The notes under the pieces were generated by a model. That model saw nothing but the letters and a program-made list of their open reading frames with translations, was not told where the DNA came from and did not search any database. Below, in pieces: positions 24,079 through 32,131 of a stretch of DNA of 64,000 bases. A program made the translations under genes and the position numbers. Positions within the stretch are counted from its first letter, which is position 1; each line of letters begins with the position of its first letter. The DNA comes from CAYLHS01 sp964594235. Lineage in GTDB: Bacteria; Actinomycetota; Acidimicrobiia; Spongiisociales; UBA4744. Location: positions 19,060-83,059 of the forward strand of contig CAZQMF010000003.1 in NCBI GenBank assembly GCA_964594235.1, read 5' to 3'.

Positions 24079-25379
24079 CTGATCTCCTCGAGAACAATGG
24101 GGTTCGGCGGTACCAGTTGGTCTTCTATGCGCCACGCGCGCTCGAGGATCTCTGTTGCTGCCTCCAGCCTCGCTTCATCCGTCCAGGCCACGGTCGCGAG
24201 GGGCTGGCCGGTGGTCACCGTGTCGCCGACCTTGGCATGCACGGTCACTCCCACCGACGGGTCGATCGGATCTTCCTTGCGTTCGCGTCCGGCACCGAGA
24301 CGCATGGCTGCGATACCGATCGTGAACGCATCGCACACCGTCACGAAGCCCCCCCGCGGAGCGGGGATGTCGATTCGTCCGGCAGGCTGAGGGAGCAGTT
24401 CGGGGTCTTCGACGACGCGTGGGTCCCCACCCTGCGCTTCGATCGCCTCGGCAAACTTCTCCAAGGCGCTCCCATCATCGATCGTGCGCTGGAGGATCTC
24501 GCGAGCCTGTTGGTGATCTGTGGCGATCGCACCGAGCAGCAGCATCTCGGAGCCCAGGCTGAGCGTGATCTCCGTGAGGTCGTCGGGTCCTTCTCCACGA
24601 AGCACCTGCAGTGACTCGCTGATCTCGGAGGCGTTTCCGACCTCCCTTCCCAGAGGCTGATCCATGCAGGTGAGCAGGGCGACGACGGGCACCTTGTGGG
24701 CGGCGCCAAGGTCGACCATCGTCCTGGCGAGCGCGCGTGCCTGATCGATGTCACGCATGAAAGCGCCCCTCCCTACCTTGACATCGAGTACGAGGCCGTC
24801 CAGATCTTCCGCCAGCTTCTTCGACATCACGGACGAGGCGATCAGCGGTCTGGACTCGACCGTTCCTGATGCATCCCTGAGCGCGTAGAGCTTCCGATCA
24901 GCCGGGACGAGGGACTCGGACTGCCCGGCGAGCACGAGGCCTATCTCTTCGAGTTGGGCGACGAAGGACTTCGGATCCAGGGTGGTGGTGAATCCCGGTA
25001 TCGCTTCGAGCTTGTCGAGGGTGCCGCCGGTGTGGCCAAGGCCGCGTCCGCTGATCATCGGAACCCGCACGCCTGCGGCCGCGACCATCGAGACGAGGGG
25101 AATCGACACCTTGTCTCCGACGCCTCCGGTGGAGTGTTTGTCGATCTTGGCACCTACGATCTCGCCGAGATCCAGTACCTCCCCGGAGTGCAGCATCGCG
25201 TCGGTCCATACGGCGAGCTCATCCGGATTCAAGCCGGAGAAGAAGATCGCCATCGTCATCGCCGCCATCTGGTAGTCGGTGACGAATCCATCCGTGTACT
25301 TCTCGATCAGCCACCTGATCTCGCGGGGTGATAGCTCGCGACCGTCTCGCTTGTGCCGAATGAGGTCGACTGCATTCAT
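24075..25379 (-). CDS. deoA: Thymidine/pyrimidine-nucleoside phosphorylase
   Basis: Splits thymidine or uridine with phosphate to the base and (deoxy)ribose-1-phosphate. The 434-residue protein has the family start VDLIRHKRDGRELSPREIRWLI, DKHSTGGVGDKVSIPLVSMVAAAG, SGRGLGHTGGTLDKLEAIPG, DVKVGRGAFMRD and a C-terminal biotinyl-lipoyl-like barrel. Exact base preference cannot be settled by eye. It overlaps both neighbours by ATGA/GTGA contacts, so the four genes are translated as a unit. Confidence 0.93.
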   Translation of the reverse strand: MNAVDLIRHKRDGRELSPREIRWLIEKYTDGFVTDYQMAAMTMAIFFSGLNPDELAVWTDAMLHSGEVLDLGEIVGAKIDKHSTGGVGDKVSIPLVSMVAAAGVRVPMISGRGLGHTGGTLDKLEAIPGFTTTLDPKSFVAQLEEIGLVLAGQSESLVPADRKLYALRDASGTVESRPLIASSVMSKKLAEDLDGLVLDVKVGRGAFMRDIDQARALARTMVDLGAAHKVPVVALLTCMDQPLGREVGNASEISESLQVLRGEGPDDLTEITLSLGSEMLLLGAIATDHQQAREILQRTIDDGSALEKFAEAIEAQGGDPRVVEDPELLPQPAGRIDIPAPRGGFVTVCDAFTIGIAAMRLGAGRERKEDPIDPSVGVTVHAKVGDTVTTGQPLATVAWTDEARLEAATEILERAWRIEDQLVPPNPIVLEEIR

Positions 25380-25642
25380 GAGCGGACCACCCTACCATCG
25401 CGCACCGTGATCCCTTCAGTGGCCAGGCGGCGGGCCTGCTCGCCCTCGCATCCCGGTACCAGCCGGCCTTGTGACGACACCACCCGCCACCAGGGGACAC
25501 CTGAGGAGGTGCGCAGGATATTGCCGACCGCCCTGGCTGCGCCGGGGTGACCTGCTTGCGCGGCGATCTCGCCGTAGGTCACCACCTCACCTGGGGCCAG
25601 CCTGGCGATTGCGGCAGCTACATCGTCGTGGAAGGCGGACAT
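25376..25642 (-). CDS. Alkyltransferase-like (ATL) protein
   Basis: Eighty-eight residues matching the DNA-binding domain of O6-alkylguanine alkyltransferases: VVTYGEIAAQAGHPGAARAVGNILRTS followed by PWWRVVSSQGRL. The active-site motif PCHRV is PWWRV, so the acceptor cysteine is replaced by Trp as in ATL proteins. Such proteins bind O6-alkylguanine and flag it for nucleotide excision repair but cannot remove the alkyl group. It sits inside a nucleoside salvage operon, overlapping upp and deoA by one and four bases. Confidence 0.9.
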   Translation of the reverse strand: MSAFHDDVAAAIARLAPGEVVTYGEIAAQAGHPGAARAVGNILRTSSGVPWWRVVSSQGRLVPGCEGEQARRLATEGITVRDGRVVRS

Positions 25643-26262
25643 CAGAGCGTCCCGAAGAGCCTGTCGCCCATGTCACCGAGACCGGGCTGGATGAAGTAAT
25701 TGGCGCTCAAGTCCCGATCGAGCGACGCGGCGACGATCCGCACGTCAGGATGATCGCGCTCCATGCGCTCGACCCCGGCGGGTGCAGTGACCACGCATAG
25801 CGCCGTGATGTCTCGCGCGTCGTGCTCCTTGACCTTGTCGACGGCCCACGAGAGGGATCCGCCCGTTGCGAGCATGGGTTCGAGGATCAGAACCCTGGTG
25901 TTCGCCAGGTCGGGAAACTTCGTGTAGTACTCCTGCGGTTCCGCCGTCTCCTCGTCACGCTGCACTCCCGCATATCCGACCCGGACCCCGGGCATGAGGT
26001 CGAGCACGGCCTGTAGGAGTCCGAGACCGGCCCTCAGGACGGCAACCGCGACGATCGCGCGGTCGAGCCGGACACCTACCGTCTCCTCGAGTGGTGTCTC
26101 CACGGGAATCTGGCGAGTGGGGATATCGGTTGTGGCCTCCAGGAGGAGCGTGTACGCCAGGCGGCGCGTGGTCTCCCTGAAACGTTCCGTCGAGGTGGTG
26201 CGGTCACGGAGGACTGTGAGGTAGTGCTGGGTGAGGGGATGATCGACGATGGTCAGGCTCAC
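25642..26262 (-). CDS. upp: Uracil phosphoribosyltransferase
   Basis: Converts uracil and PRPP to UMP. The 206-residue enzyme begins SLTIVDHPLTQHYLTVLRDRTT and has VAVLRAGLGLLQAVLDLMPGVRVG, VLILEPMLATGGSLSWAVD (PRPP loop) and YFIQPGLGDMGDRLFGT. GTG at 26262 is chosen because GGAAGGAA lies at suitable distance upstream. It is the first gene of the four-gene salvage operon. Confidence 0.96.
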   Translation of the reverse strand: MSLTIVDHPLTQHYLTVLRDRTTSTERFRETTRRLAYTLLLEATTDIPTRQIPVETPLEETVGVRLDRAIVAVAVLRAGLGLLQAVLDLMPGVRVGYAGVQRDEETAEPQEYYTKFPDLANTRVLILEPMLATGGSLSWAVDKVKEHDARDITALCVVTAPAGVERMERDHPDVRIVAASLDRDLSANYFIQPGLGDMGDRLFGTL

Positions 26263-26298
26263 GCGGTTCCTTCCGACGTCACGAAGGGTACTCGGTCG

Positions 26299-26676
26299 AT
26301 GACTACCCTCCCGCCGATGAGAACCGCTACCGCCGTCGGCGATGCCGTCGTCATCGCCATCTTGACCATCGTTGGATTCGCCACCCACGAGACCCTCGGC
26401 CAGACCGGACGACTGCTGGTCACGATCGGCGCATTCCTCGCAGCGTGGGCTTTCGTCGCTCCATGGTTCAGGGTCTTTGACGAGAGAGTGGTTCGCAACA
26501 TCCGAACGGCATGGGTCGTGCCACTCGCCTGGATCGCTGCCGCGCCACTTGGTGCGGTCGTCAGGGGGTTGATACTCGGGATCGACGTGTCACCGATCTT
26601 CGTGCTGGTCATGACCGCCGTTACCGGCGCGGGGCTGGTGCTGTGGCGAGTGGCTCTAACTGCCTTCGCGAGGTGA
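26299..26676 (+). CDS. DUF3054-like membrane protein
   Basis: A 125-residue protein with four hydrophobic segments, beginning ATAVGDAVVIAILTIVGFATH and containing LAAWAFVAPWFRVFDERVVRN, which resembles the DUF3054 family of actinobacterial and archaeal membrane proteins. Function is unknown. ATG at 26299 or 26317 could be the start; the first is used. It is divergent from upp and ends 90 bases before ffh. Confidence 0.75.
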   Translation: MTTLPPMRTATAVGDAVVIAILTIVGFATHETLGQTGRLLVTIGAFLAAWAFVAPWFRVFDERVVRNIRTAWVVPLAWIAAAPLGAVVRGLILGIDVSPIFVLVMTAVTGAGLVLWRVALTAFAR

Positions 26677-26704
26677 CGACATAGCCTGGCTCGCTGCGCC
26701 GGCT

Positions 26705-26747
26705 GGTACGTGGTACCTGGTACTTGGTACGGCGGGCAAAGCCCGCC
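26705..26747. repeat. GGTAC heptamer repeats and GC-rich hairpin upstream of ffh
   Basis: GGTAC occurs at 26705, 26712, 26719 and 26726 (strict 7-bp period) and again at 26753, where it forms the start of the ffh -10. Between them is GGCGGGC-AAA-GCCCGCC (26731-26747), a perfect 7-bp hairpin. Iterated GGTAC heptamers with such hairpins are met in many draft genomes of environmental bacteria and are of unknown role. Confidence 0.65.
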
Positions 26748-26754
26748 TCCCCGG

Positions 26755-26760
26755 TACACT
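26755..26760 (+). promoter_or_regulatory. -10-like hexamer giving leaderless ffh mRNA
   Basis: TACACT ends exactly 6 nt before the ffh GTG at 26767, with no Shine-Dalgarno between. The hexamer shares its first bases with the fifth GGTAC repeat. Confidence 0.45.
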
Positions 26761-26766
26761 TCTTCC

Positions 26767-28071
26767 GTGTTCGAATCCCTTTCTGATCGGCTGAGTGGTG
26801 TCTTCACGCGCTTGCGCGGGAAGGGACGTTTGGGCGATGCGGACGTCGACGCGGCCCTCCGTGAGATCCGTCTCGCGCTCCTGGAGGCCGATGTCAACGT
26901 GTCGGTGGTCAAGACGTTCCTCGCACGAGTGCGCGAGCGGGCGGTAGGGATCGAGATCACCAAGAGCCTCACGCCCGGACAGCAGGTCGTCAAGATCGTC
27001 AACGAGGAGCTCATCACGACGCTGGGCCGTGAGGCCGCGCCGCTGACGTCCGCCCGTCCGGCGACGATCCTCATGGTTGGGCTTCAAGGTTCCGGCAAGA
27101 CGACCTCGGCAGCGAAACTGGCCAGGCTCCTGAAACAGAAGGGGCGCCGGCCGCTGCTCGTCGCCGCCGACCTTCGGCGCCCGGGTGCAGTCGACCAGCT
27201 CGTCAGGTTGGGGGAGCAGGTCGGAGTACCGGTCGCGATCGACCGCAAACTGCCGAGGCTCCTCAAGACCGCGATGCAGCAGACCAAGACCGACGGCTAT
27301 GACGTTGTGATCATCGACTCTGCGGGACGCCTCCAGATCGACAAGGAGCTGATGAGAGAGCTCTCCGATGTCGAGAAGGCGGTAGATCCCGACGAAGTGT
27401 TGTTGGTCGTCGATGCGATGACGGGCCAGGACGCGGTCAGGGTCGCCCGGGGGTTCCTCGAACACGTCGACGTGACCGGGATCGTACTGTCGAAGCTCGA
27501 CGGGGATGCACGAGGCGGGGCGGCGATCTCGGTCCGTGAGGTCACGGGTTGCCCCATCAAGTTCGTCGGCGTGGGGGAGAAGCCCGAGGACTTCGAGTCG
27601 TTCCACCCGGACCGGATGGCCTCGCGAATCCTCGGTATGGGCGACGTTCTGACACTGATCGAGAAAGCCGAGAACGCATGGGATGTGACCGAGGCCGAGG
27701 CGATGGTCGACAAACTTCGAACGGCATCGTTCACCTTCGAGGACTTCCTCCAACAGCTCAAGCAGATTCGCGGAATGGGCGCACTCGACCAACTGCTTGC
27801 TATGCTGCCCGGCGCCGGTTCAATGCTTCGCAACGTCCAGATCTCGGACAAGGATCTGGGCAAGGTGGAAGCGATCATCCGTTCGATGACCCCGGAGGAG
27901 CGTCGAAGGCCCAAGCTGATCGACGGCAGCCGGAAGCGAAGGATCGCCGCAGGCTCGGGTTCGTCGGCGCAGGAAGTGAACGGGCTGCTGAAGCAGTTCA
28001 ACGACGCACAGAAGATGATGAAGATGATGGCCCAGGGCAAAGCGATCCCTGGTCTGAGGAAGCTGAGGTGA
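26767..28071 (+). CDS. ffh: Signal recognition particle protein Ffh
   Basis: Binds signal peptides and 4.5S RNA and delivers ribosomes to FtsY. The 434-residue protein starts FESLSDRLSGVFTRLRGKGRL, carries the GTPase motifs GLQGSGKTTSAAKLA (about 105-119), DLRRPGAVDQL, DSAGRLQIDKELM and SKLDGDARGGA, and a Met-rich M domain (GMGALDQLLAMLPGAG to MMKMMAQGKAIPGLRKLR). GTG at 26767 fits the family start and lies 6 nt after a -10 hexamer. rpsP follows four bases later. Confidence 0.97.
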   Translation: MFESLSDRLSGVFTRLRGKGRLGDADVDAALREIRLALLEADVNVSVVKTFLARVRERAVGIEITKSLTPGQQVVKIVNEELITTLGREAAPLTSARPATILMVGLQGSGKTTSAAKLARLLKQKGRRPLLVAADLRRPGAVDQLVRLGEQVGVPVAIDRKLPRLLKTAMQQTKTDGYDVVIIDSAGRLQIDKELMRELSDVEKAVDPDEVLLVVDAMTGQDAVRVARGFLEHVDVTGIVLSKLDGDARGGAAISVREVTGCPIKFVGVGEKPEDFESFHPDRMASRILGMGDVLTLIEKAENAWDVTEAEAMVDKLRTASFTFEDFLQQLKQIRGMGALDQLLAMLPGAGSMLRNVQISDKDLGKVEAIIRSMTPEERRRPKLIDGSRKRRIAAGSGSSAQEVNGLLKQFNDAQKMMKMMAQGKAIPGLRKLR

Positions 28072-28075
28072 CGAC

Positions 28076-28369
28076 ATGGCGGTGAAGCTCCGCCTGATGC
28101 GGATGGGAAAGAAGAAGCAGCCGACCTACAGGGTCGTGGCCGCCGACGTGCGGTCCCCCAGGGACGGACGCTTCATCGAGATCATCGGCCGGTACGATCC
28201 CCGACAGGATCCCTCACTGATCGAGATCGACAACGACAAGGCGCTCGCGTGGCTCAGGAATGGAGCGCAACCGACCGACACGGTGCGGCGTCTTCTCGAG
28301 AAGTCCGGTGCCTGGTCTGCATTCAAGGTCGCCAAAGGACAGATCCACACGGTCGGGGGCGACAAATGA
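28076..28369 (+). CDS. rpsP: 30S ribosomal protein S16
   Basis: Ninety-seven residues: AVKLRLMRMGKKKQPTYRVV, ADVRSPRDGRFIEIIGRYDP and AWLRNGAQPTDTVRRLLEKSG are diagnostic for S16. The order ffh-rpsP-khpA-rimM is the usual one; trmD and rplS, which normally follow, are displaced about 7.7 kb downstream here by the gapA-cof-YbjQ block. Confidence 0.97.
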   Translation: MAVKLRLMRMGKKKQPTYRVVAADVRSPRDGRFIEIIGRYDPRQDPSLIEIDNDKALAWLRNGAQPTDTVRRLLEKSGAWSAFKVAKGQIHTVGGDK

Positions 28370-28617
28370 GCCGCGGTGCCATCGTCGAGAATGTGGTCGC
28401 GTACATCATCTCGCAGATCGTCGACCACCCGGACGAGGTCGATATCACGCTCGTCGAAGAGGGACCGGAGGACGTCGTCGTTGAGGTCAGGACCGTGAAG
28501 TCCGACATGGGCCGTGTCATCGGCAGGAGAGGACGGGTCGCCAGGGCCGTTCGAACACTCGCCAAGGCCGCCGGGGATGAAGAGGGCCTTCACACCGGAG
28601 TCGAGTTCGTCGATTGA
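28366..28617 (+). CDS. khpA: KH-domain RNA-binding protein KhpA
   Basis: An 83-residue single KH domain protein: VENVVAYIISQIVDHPDEVDI and VKSDMGRVIGRRGRVARAVRTLA with the GxxG loop GRRG. KhpA forms a small RNA chaperone with KhpB in many Gram-positives. ATG overlaps the rpsP stop and the stop overlaps the rimM TTG, so the three are translationally coupled. Confidence 0.95.
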   Translation: MSRGAIVENVVAYIISQIVDHPDEVDITLVEEGPEDVVVEVRTVKSDMGRVIGRRGRVARAVRTLAKAAGDEEGLHTGVEFVD

Positions 28618-29096
28618 TCGTCGGGCGCATCGTCAAAGCCCACGGAGTCCGAGGCGAGGTCGTTGTCGTGTCCGAGTCGGACAACCCCACTCGGTTCGCT
28701 CGCGGCGCCGTTCTCGACACCCCGGAAGGATCGAAGCTGGTGGTTCGGGCCAGTCGACCGCACGATGCGTCGCTCATCGTCAGCTTCGAGGGAGTCGACG
28801 ACCGGACCGCCGCCGAACGACTCCGAGGGAAGGCGCTGTCCATTGAAGCCGCGGACAGGAGAGCACTCGAGCCCGACGAGTACTGGCCGGAGGACCTCAT
28901 CGGCTTGCATGTCCGAGATCAGGAAGGAGCCCCACTCGGCGAGATTGTGGACGTCGTCATCGGGGCGCAGGATCGACTCGTCGTACAGACCTCTAGGGGT
29001 ACGGTGGATGTGCCGTTCGTCCGCTCGCTTGTACCGCACGTCGACATCTCGGGTGGATTCGTGACGGTGAACCCGATTCCCGGCCTGTTCAGTTGA
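28614..29096 (+). CDS. rimM: 16S rRNA processing protein RimM
   Basis: Assists maturation of the 30S head by binding S19. The 160 residues show VGRIVKAHGVRGEVVV, LRGKALSIEAADRRALEPDEYWPEDLIGL and the C-terminal PRC barrel (VDVVIGAQDRLVVQTSRGTVDVPFVRSLVPHVDI). The TTG overlaps the khpA stop. It converges on the Gmad2 lipoprotein gene with an eight-base overlap. Confidence 0.95.
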   Translation: MIVGRIVKAHGVRGEVVVVSESDNPTRFARGAVLDTPEGSKLVVRASRPHDASLIVSFEGVDDRTAAERLRGKALSIEAADRRALEPDEYWPEDLIGLHVRDQEGAPLGEIVDVVIGAQDRLVVQTSRGTVDVPFVRSLVPHVDISGGFVTVNPIPGLFS

Positions 29097-29928
29097 CGAC
29101 GAGATCCACCGACACGTCCTGATCGCCGCCTTCGCCAACGACGAGTTGCACGGCCCCTTTCGGACCGGACTCGAACACCACGGAGAACTCCCCCCACGCT
29201 TCGAGATAGTCGGTCGCCGTCGTCACCTGCTGCGACGCGATCGAACCTCCCTGCAGGATCCGAACGACCACGTTTGCTTCGAATGTTCTCGCGTACCCCG
29301 AGACGGTCAGCGGGTAGGTCGCCTCGGGTCCCCTCGGGGTGAGGAGCACCACGACGTCGCTTCGCGGGGCGAGTGAGGGGAGCTCTTCCCCACCCGGCTC
29401 GAGCTGCACCACGACCCTGGCTGGTGACTGGACGATCTCCGCGCGCGCCATCGCAGGTGCCGACAGGTGGGCGTCGATGTAGAGGGACCCATCCTGCGAC
29501 CGAACCACGTACGCCCGATCGACCAGCGCTGATTCGAAGACACCGTCGGTGATGCTGGTGTCGGCGATGTCGGGAAGTGCGATCCTGATCACTCCGATGT
29601 CACGAAGGAACTCGACATCGACGTTGCCCGCCGAAGTCGCGGGTGCACCCGCCTCCGTCGTGAAACCGATCACGAACTGCTCGCATGCTCCGTCCTGATC
29701 GGTGTGGAGAGCGGAGATGCGGCTGGCGTCACCGTTGACGTGAAACGAGAGGAGCTTTCCGCGGTCGGAGAACTCCCCTCCGCACGATGGCGCGGTCGTC
29801 GTAGTGGAGGACGGAGCGGTCGACGTCGTTGCCGGCGATGTCGAAGTCTCAGTGGAGCCGCTTGGCAGCGTCGTGCACCCTGCCACCATCCAGATGGTGA
29901 CGAGCAGGAGACCTCGGGGTCGCCTCAG
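29089..29928 (-). CDS. Lipoprotein with Gmad2-like immunoglobulin-type domain; CTG start likely
   Basis: An exported lipoprotein of about 279 residues. If it starts at CTG 29928 the signal is MRRPRGLLLVTIWMVAGC, an ideal lipoprotein signal with Cys18, preceded by GGGAG (29936-29940) at 7-nt spacing and overlapping the gapA stop as CTGA. The only standard starts (GTG at 29982 or 29997) lie deeper in gapA and add an Arg-rich tail. A Ser/Thr-rich linker follows, then an AMIN-like region and a C-terminal Gmad2 domain (YPLTVSGYARTFEANVVVRIL to GEFSVVFE). Gmad2 proteins are usually cell-surface; the role is unknown. Confidence 0.75.
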   Translation of the reverse strand: MRRPRGLLLVTIWMVAGCTTLPSGSTETSTSPATTSTAPSSTTTTAPSCGGEFSDRGKLLSFHVNGDASRISALHTDQDGACEQFVIGFTTEAGAPATSAGNVDVEFLRDIGVIRIALPDIADTSITDGVFESALVDRAYVVRSQDGSLYIDAHLSAPAMARAEIVQSPARVVVQLEPGGEELPSLAPRSDVVVLLTPRGPEATYPLTVSGYARTFEANVVVRILQGGSIASQQVTTATDYLEAWGEFSVVFESGPKGAVQLVVGEGGDQDVSVDLVVN

Positions 29929-30929
29929 AGTTGATCTCCCATGAGTTCGAGAAGGTCTACGACGCGGCTCGAATAGCCCCACTCGTTGTCGTACCACGAC
30001 ACGACCTTGACGAGGTTGCCGTTGATGACGTTGGTGAGCGCCGAGTCGAAGATGCTCGAGTGAGGATTGCCCACGACGTCGCTGGAGACGATCGGGTCGA
30101 CGTTGTACTCGAGGATGCCCGCGAGTGGACCCTCGGCCGCCGCCTGCATCGCTGCGTTCACCTCGGCGGCCGTCACGTCACGATTCAGCACGACGACGAG
30201 GTCGATGAGTGATCCGTCCGGGACAGGCACACGCATTGCCATGCCATCCATCTTGCCGGCGAGGTCGGGGATCACGAGGCCTATGGCCTTCGCCGCGCCG
30301 GTCGTTGTCGGGGTGATGTTGGCGGCGGCGGCGCGTGCTCGCCGAAGGTCGCTGTGCGGCATGTCCAGCAGGCGCTGGTCGTTCGTGTAGGCGTGAACCG
30401 TGGTCATGAAACCCCGTTCGATGCCGAACGAGTCGTTGAGCACCTTCGCGACCGGCGCGAGGCAGTTAGTGGTGCACGATGCGTTCGATACCAGGACATC
30501 GTCAGGACTCAGCGCGTCCTGATTGACGCCGAGGACGATGGTCGCGTCCATGGGATCCTTTGCGGGTGCGGTCAGCACGACATGCTTGGCCCCCGCCTCG
30601 ATGTGGAGGTTGAGCTTCTCCCTCGTTCTGAACACTCCGGTCGACTCGACGACGACGTCGACACCGAGTTCCTTCCATGGGAGTTTCGACGGGTCCCGCT
30701 CCTCGAGCATCTTGACCGATTGGCCGCCGGCGTGCATGACGCCTTCTTCGAGGGTGATGGTGCCGTTGAAGCGACCCATGTTGGTGTCGTACTTGAGCAG
30801 GTGGGCGAGCGTTGCATCGTCCGTGAGGTCATTGACGGCGACGATCTCGATTGGCGTGCTCTCGCGCGCGGCCACGATGCGATACACGGCGCGCCCGATT
30901 CGGCCGAAACCGTTGATGGCGATCTTCAT
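29925..30929 (-). CDS. gapA: Glyceraldehyde-3-phosphate dehydrogenase, type I
   Basis: Oxidises glyceraldehyde-3-phosphate to 1,3-bisphosphoglycerate in glycolysis. The 334 residues have KIAINGFGRIGRAVYRI, the active-site SNASCTTNCLAPV, HAYTNDQRLLDMPHSDLRRARAAAANITPTTTGAAKA and VSWYDNEWGYSSRVVDL. CAGGAGG precedes the ATG and TAACAT at 30966-30971 on the - strand is a plausible -10. pgk and tpi are not adjacent. It shares a stop/start contact with the lipoprotein downstream. Confidence 0.97.
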   Translation of the reverse strand: MKIAINGFGRIGRAVYRIVAARESTPIEIVAVNDLTDDATLAHLLKYDTNMGRFNGTITLEEGVMHAGGQSVKMLEERDPSKLPWKELGVDVVVESTGVFRTREKLNLHIEAGAKHVVLTAPAKDPMDATIVLGVNQDALSPDDVLVSNASCTTNCLAPVAKVLNDSFGIERGFMTTVHAYTNDQRLLDMPHSDLRRARAAAANITPTTTGAAKAIGLVIPDLAGKMDGMAMRVPVPDGSLIDLVVVLNRDVTAAEVNAAMQAAAEGPLAGILEYNVDPIVSSDVVGNPHSSIFDSALTNVINGNLVKVVSWYDNEWGYSSRVVDLLELMGDQL

Positions 30930-30995
30930 GGAGTTCCTCCTGGACCTGGGGAAATCGACCCTTCGATGTTACCCGCTGGAGAGACCCTCGCTGCG

Positions 30996-31004
30996 TGATA
31001 GCGT
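30996..31004 (+). promoter_or_regulatory. Extended -10-like element before cofG
   Basis: TGATAGCGT (TG, one base, TAGCGT) ends 8 nt before the cofG ATG, giving a very short leader. It closely matches the element before smc. Confidence 0.4.
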
Positions 31005-31012
31005 GTGGGGCT

Positions 31013-32131
31013 ATGTCGCATCCGCCATTCGATCCCGAGCTGGCTCTCGACTATCTCGTGGGCCGCAGACCCTCAGAACCGCTGTACAGAGAGGCGAGCC
31101 GGCTCCGTGACGAGGGTAAAGGGAGGACCGTGACATACAGCCGAAAGGTGTTTGTGCCTCTCACCACGCTGTGCAGGGATCGGTGCACCTACTGCACATT
31201 CGCGAAGCCGCCCGGCGCGGGCGGGGAGTATATGACGCTCGACGAAGTGTTCGATCTGGCACGTGTAGGGGAGCGGTACGGCTGCACCGAGGCGCTCCTC
31301 ACACTCGGTGACCAGCCAGAAGACCGGTGGCCGGCGGCACGCGCGTTCTTGGAGGAACGCGGCTTCGGATCGACGATGGCGTACGTGCAAGCGGCATCCG
31401 AGCTGATCGTTGAGCGAACATCGCTGTTCCCCCATGCCAATCCCGGAGTCATGACACCAGCACAGATCGAGGCGCTCAGGCCGACCAACGTGTCGATGGG
31501 TCTGATGTTGGAGAACATCTCAGATCGTCTGACCGAACCGGGCATGCCGCACTTCGGGAGCCCTGACAAGGTCCCCTCCGTGCGAGCGGGGACGATCGAG
31601 TCGGCGGGCAGAGCGAGCGTCCCTTTCACGAGTGGCATCCTCGTCGGCATCGGCGAGACGCCACAGGAGATCGTCGAGAGCTTGATGATGCTCGCATCTC
31701 TCCATGCCCGCTATGGGCATCTCCAGGAAGTCATCGTGCAGAACTTCCAGCCGAAGGCCGACACACCCATGCGAGCTCGAACGACACCGACGCCCGAGTT
31801 CATGGCAACGGTTGTTGCGATCGGGAGGTGGCTCTTCGGTCCCACGATGAACATTCAAGTACCGCCGAACCTCACCGATCGATTCGAGCGGTACCTCGAC
31901 GCAGGGGTCAACGATTGGGGTGGAGTGTCGCCGATTACGATCGACTGGGTGAACCCCGAACGTCCCTGGCCGCATCTCGAGGACCTGCGGACCAGAACCG
32001 AGACTGCCGGGTTTGATCTCAGAGCGCGCATGCCCGTGTACCCGGAGTTCATCGACGCGACATGGGTCGATCAACGGATGCTGAGCCGGCTCCGAGGTGA
32101 AATCGACGGGTCGGGGCTGGTCGCGGCATGA
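31013..32131 (+). CDS. cofG: 7,8-didemethyl-8-hydroxy-5-deazariboflavin synthase subunit CofG
   Basis: One of two radical SAM proteins that build the F0 chromophore of coenzyme F420. In the 372-residue protein the radical SAM cysteines are CRDRCTYC (Cys54, 58, 61), within VPLTTLCRDRCTYCTFAK; further CofG features are PGVMTPAQIEAL, SMGLMLENISDRL and QEVIVQNFQPKADTPM. In most actinobacteria CofG and CofH are one polypeptide (FbiC); here they are separate, overlapping by ATGA. ATG at 31013 fits the conserved start. Confidence 0.95.
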   Translation: MSHPPFDPELALDYLVGRRPSEPLYREASRLRDEGKGRTVTYSRKVFVPLTTLCRDRCTYCTFAKPPGAGGEYMTLDEVFDLARVGERYGCTEALLTLGDQPEDRWPAARAFLEERGFGSTMAYVQAASELIVERTSLFPHANPGVMTPAQIEALRPTNVSMGLMLENISDRLTEPGMPHFGSPDKVPSVRAGTIESAGRASVPFTSGILVGIGETPQEIVESLMMLASLHARYGHLQEVIVQNFQPKADTPMRARTTPTPEFMATVVAIGRWLFGPTMNIQVPPNLTDRFERYLDAGVNDWGGVSPITIDWVNPERPWPHLEDLRTRTETAGFDLRARMPVYPEFIDATWVDQRMLSRLRGEIDGSGLVAA

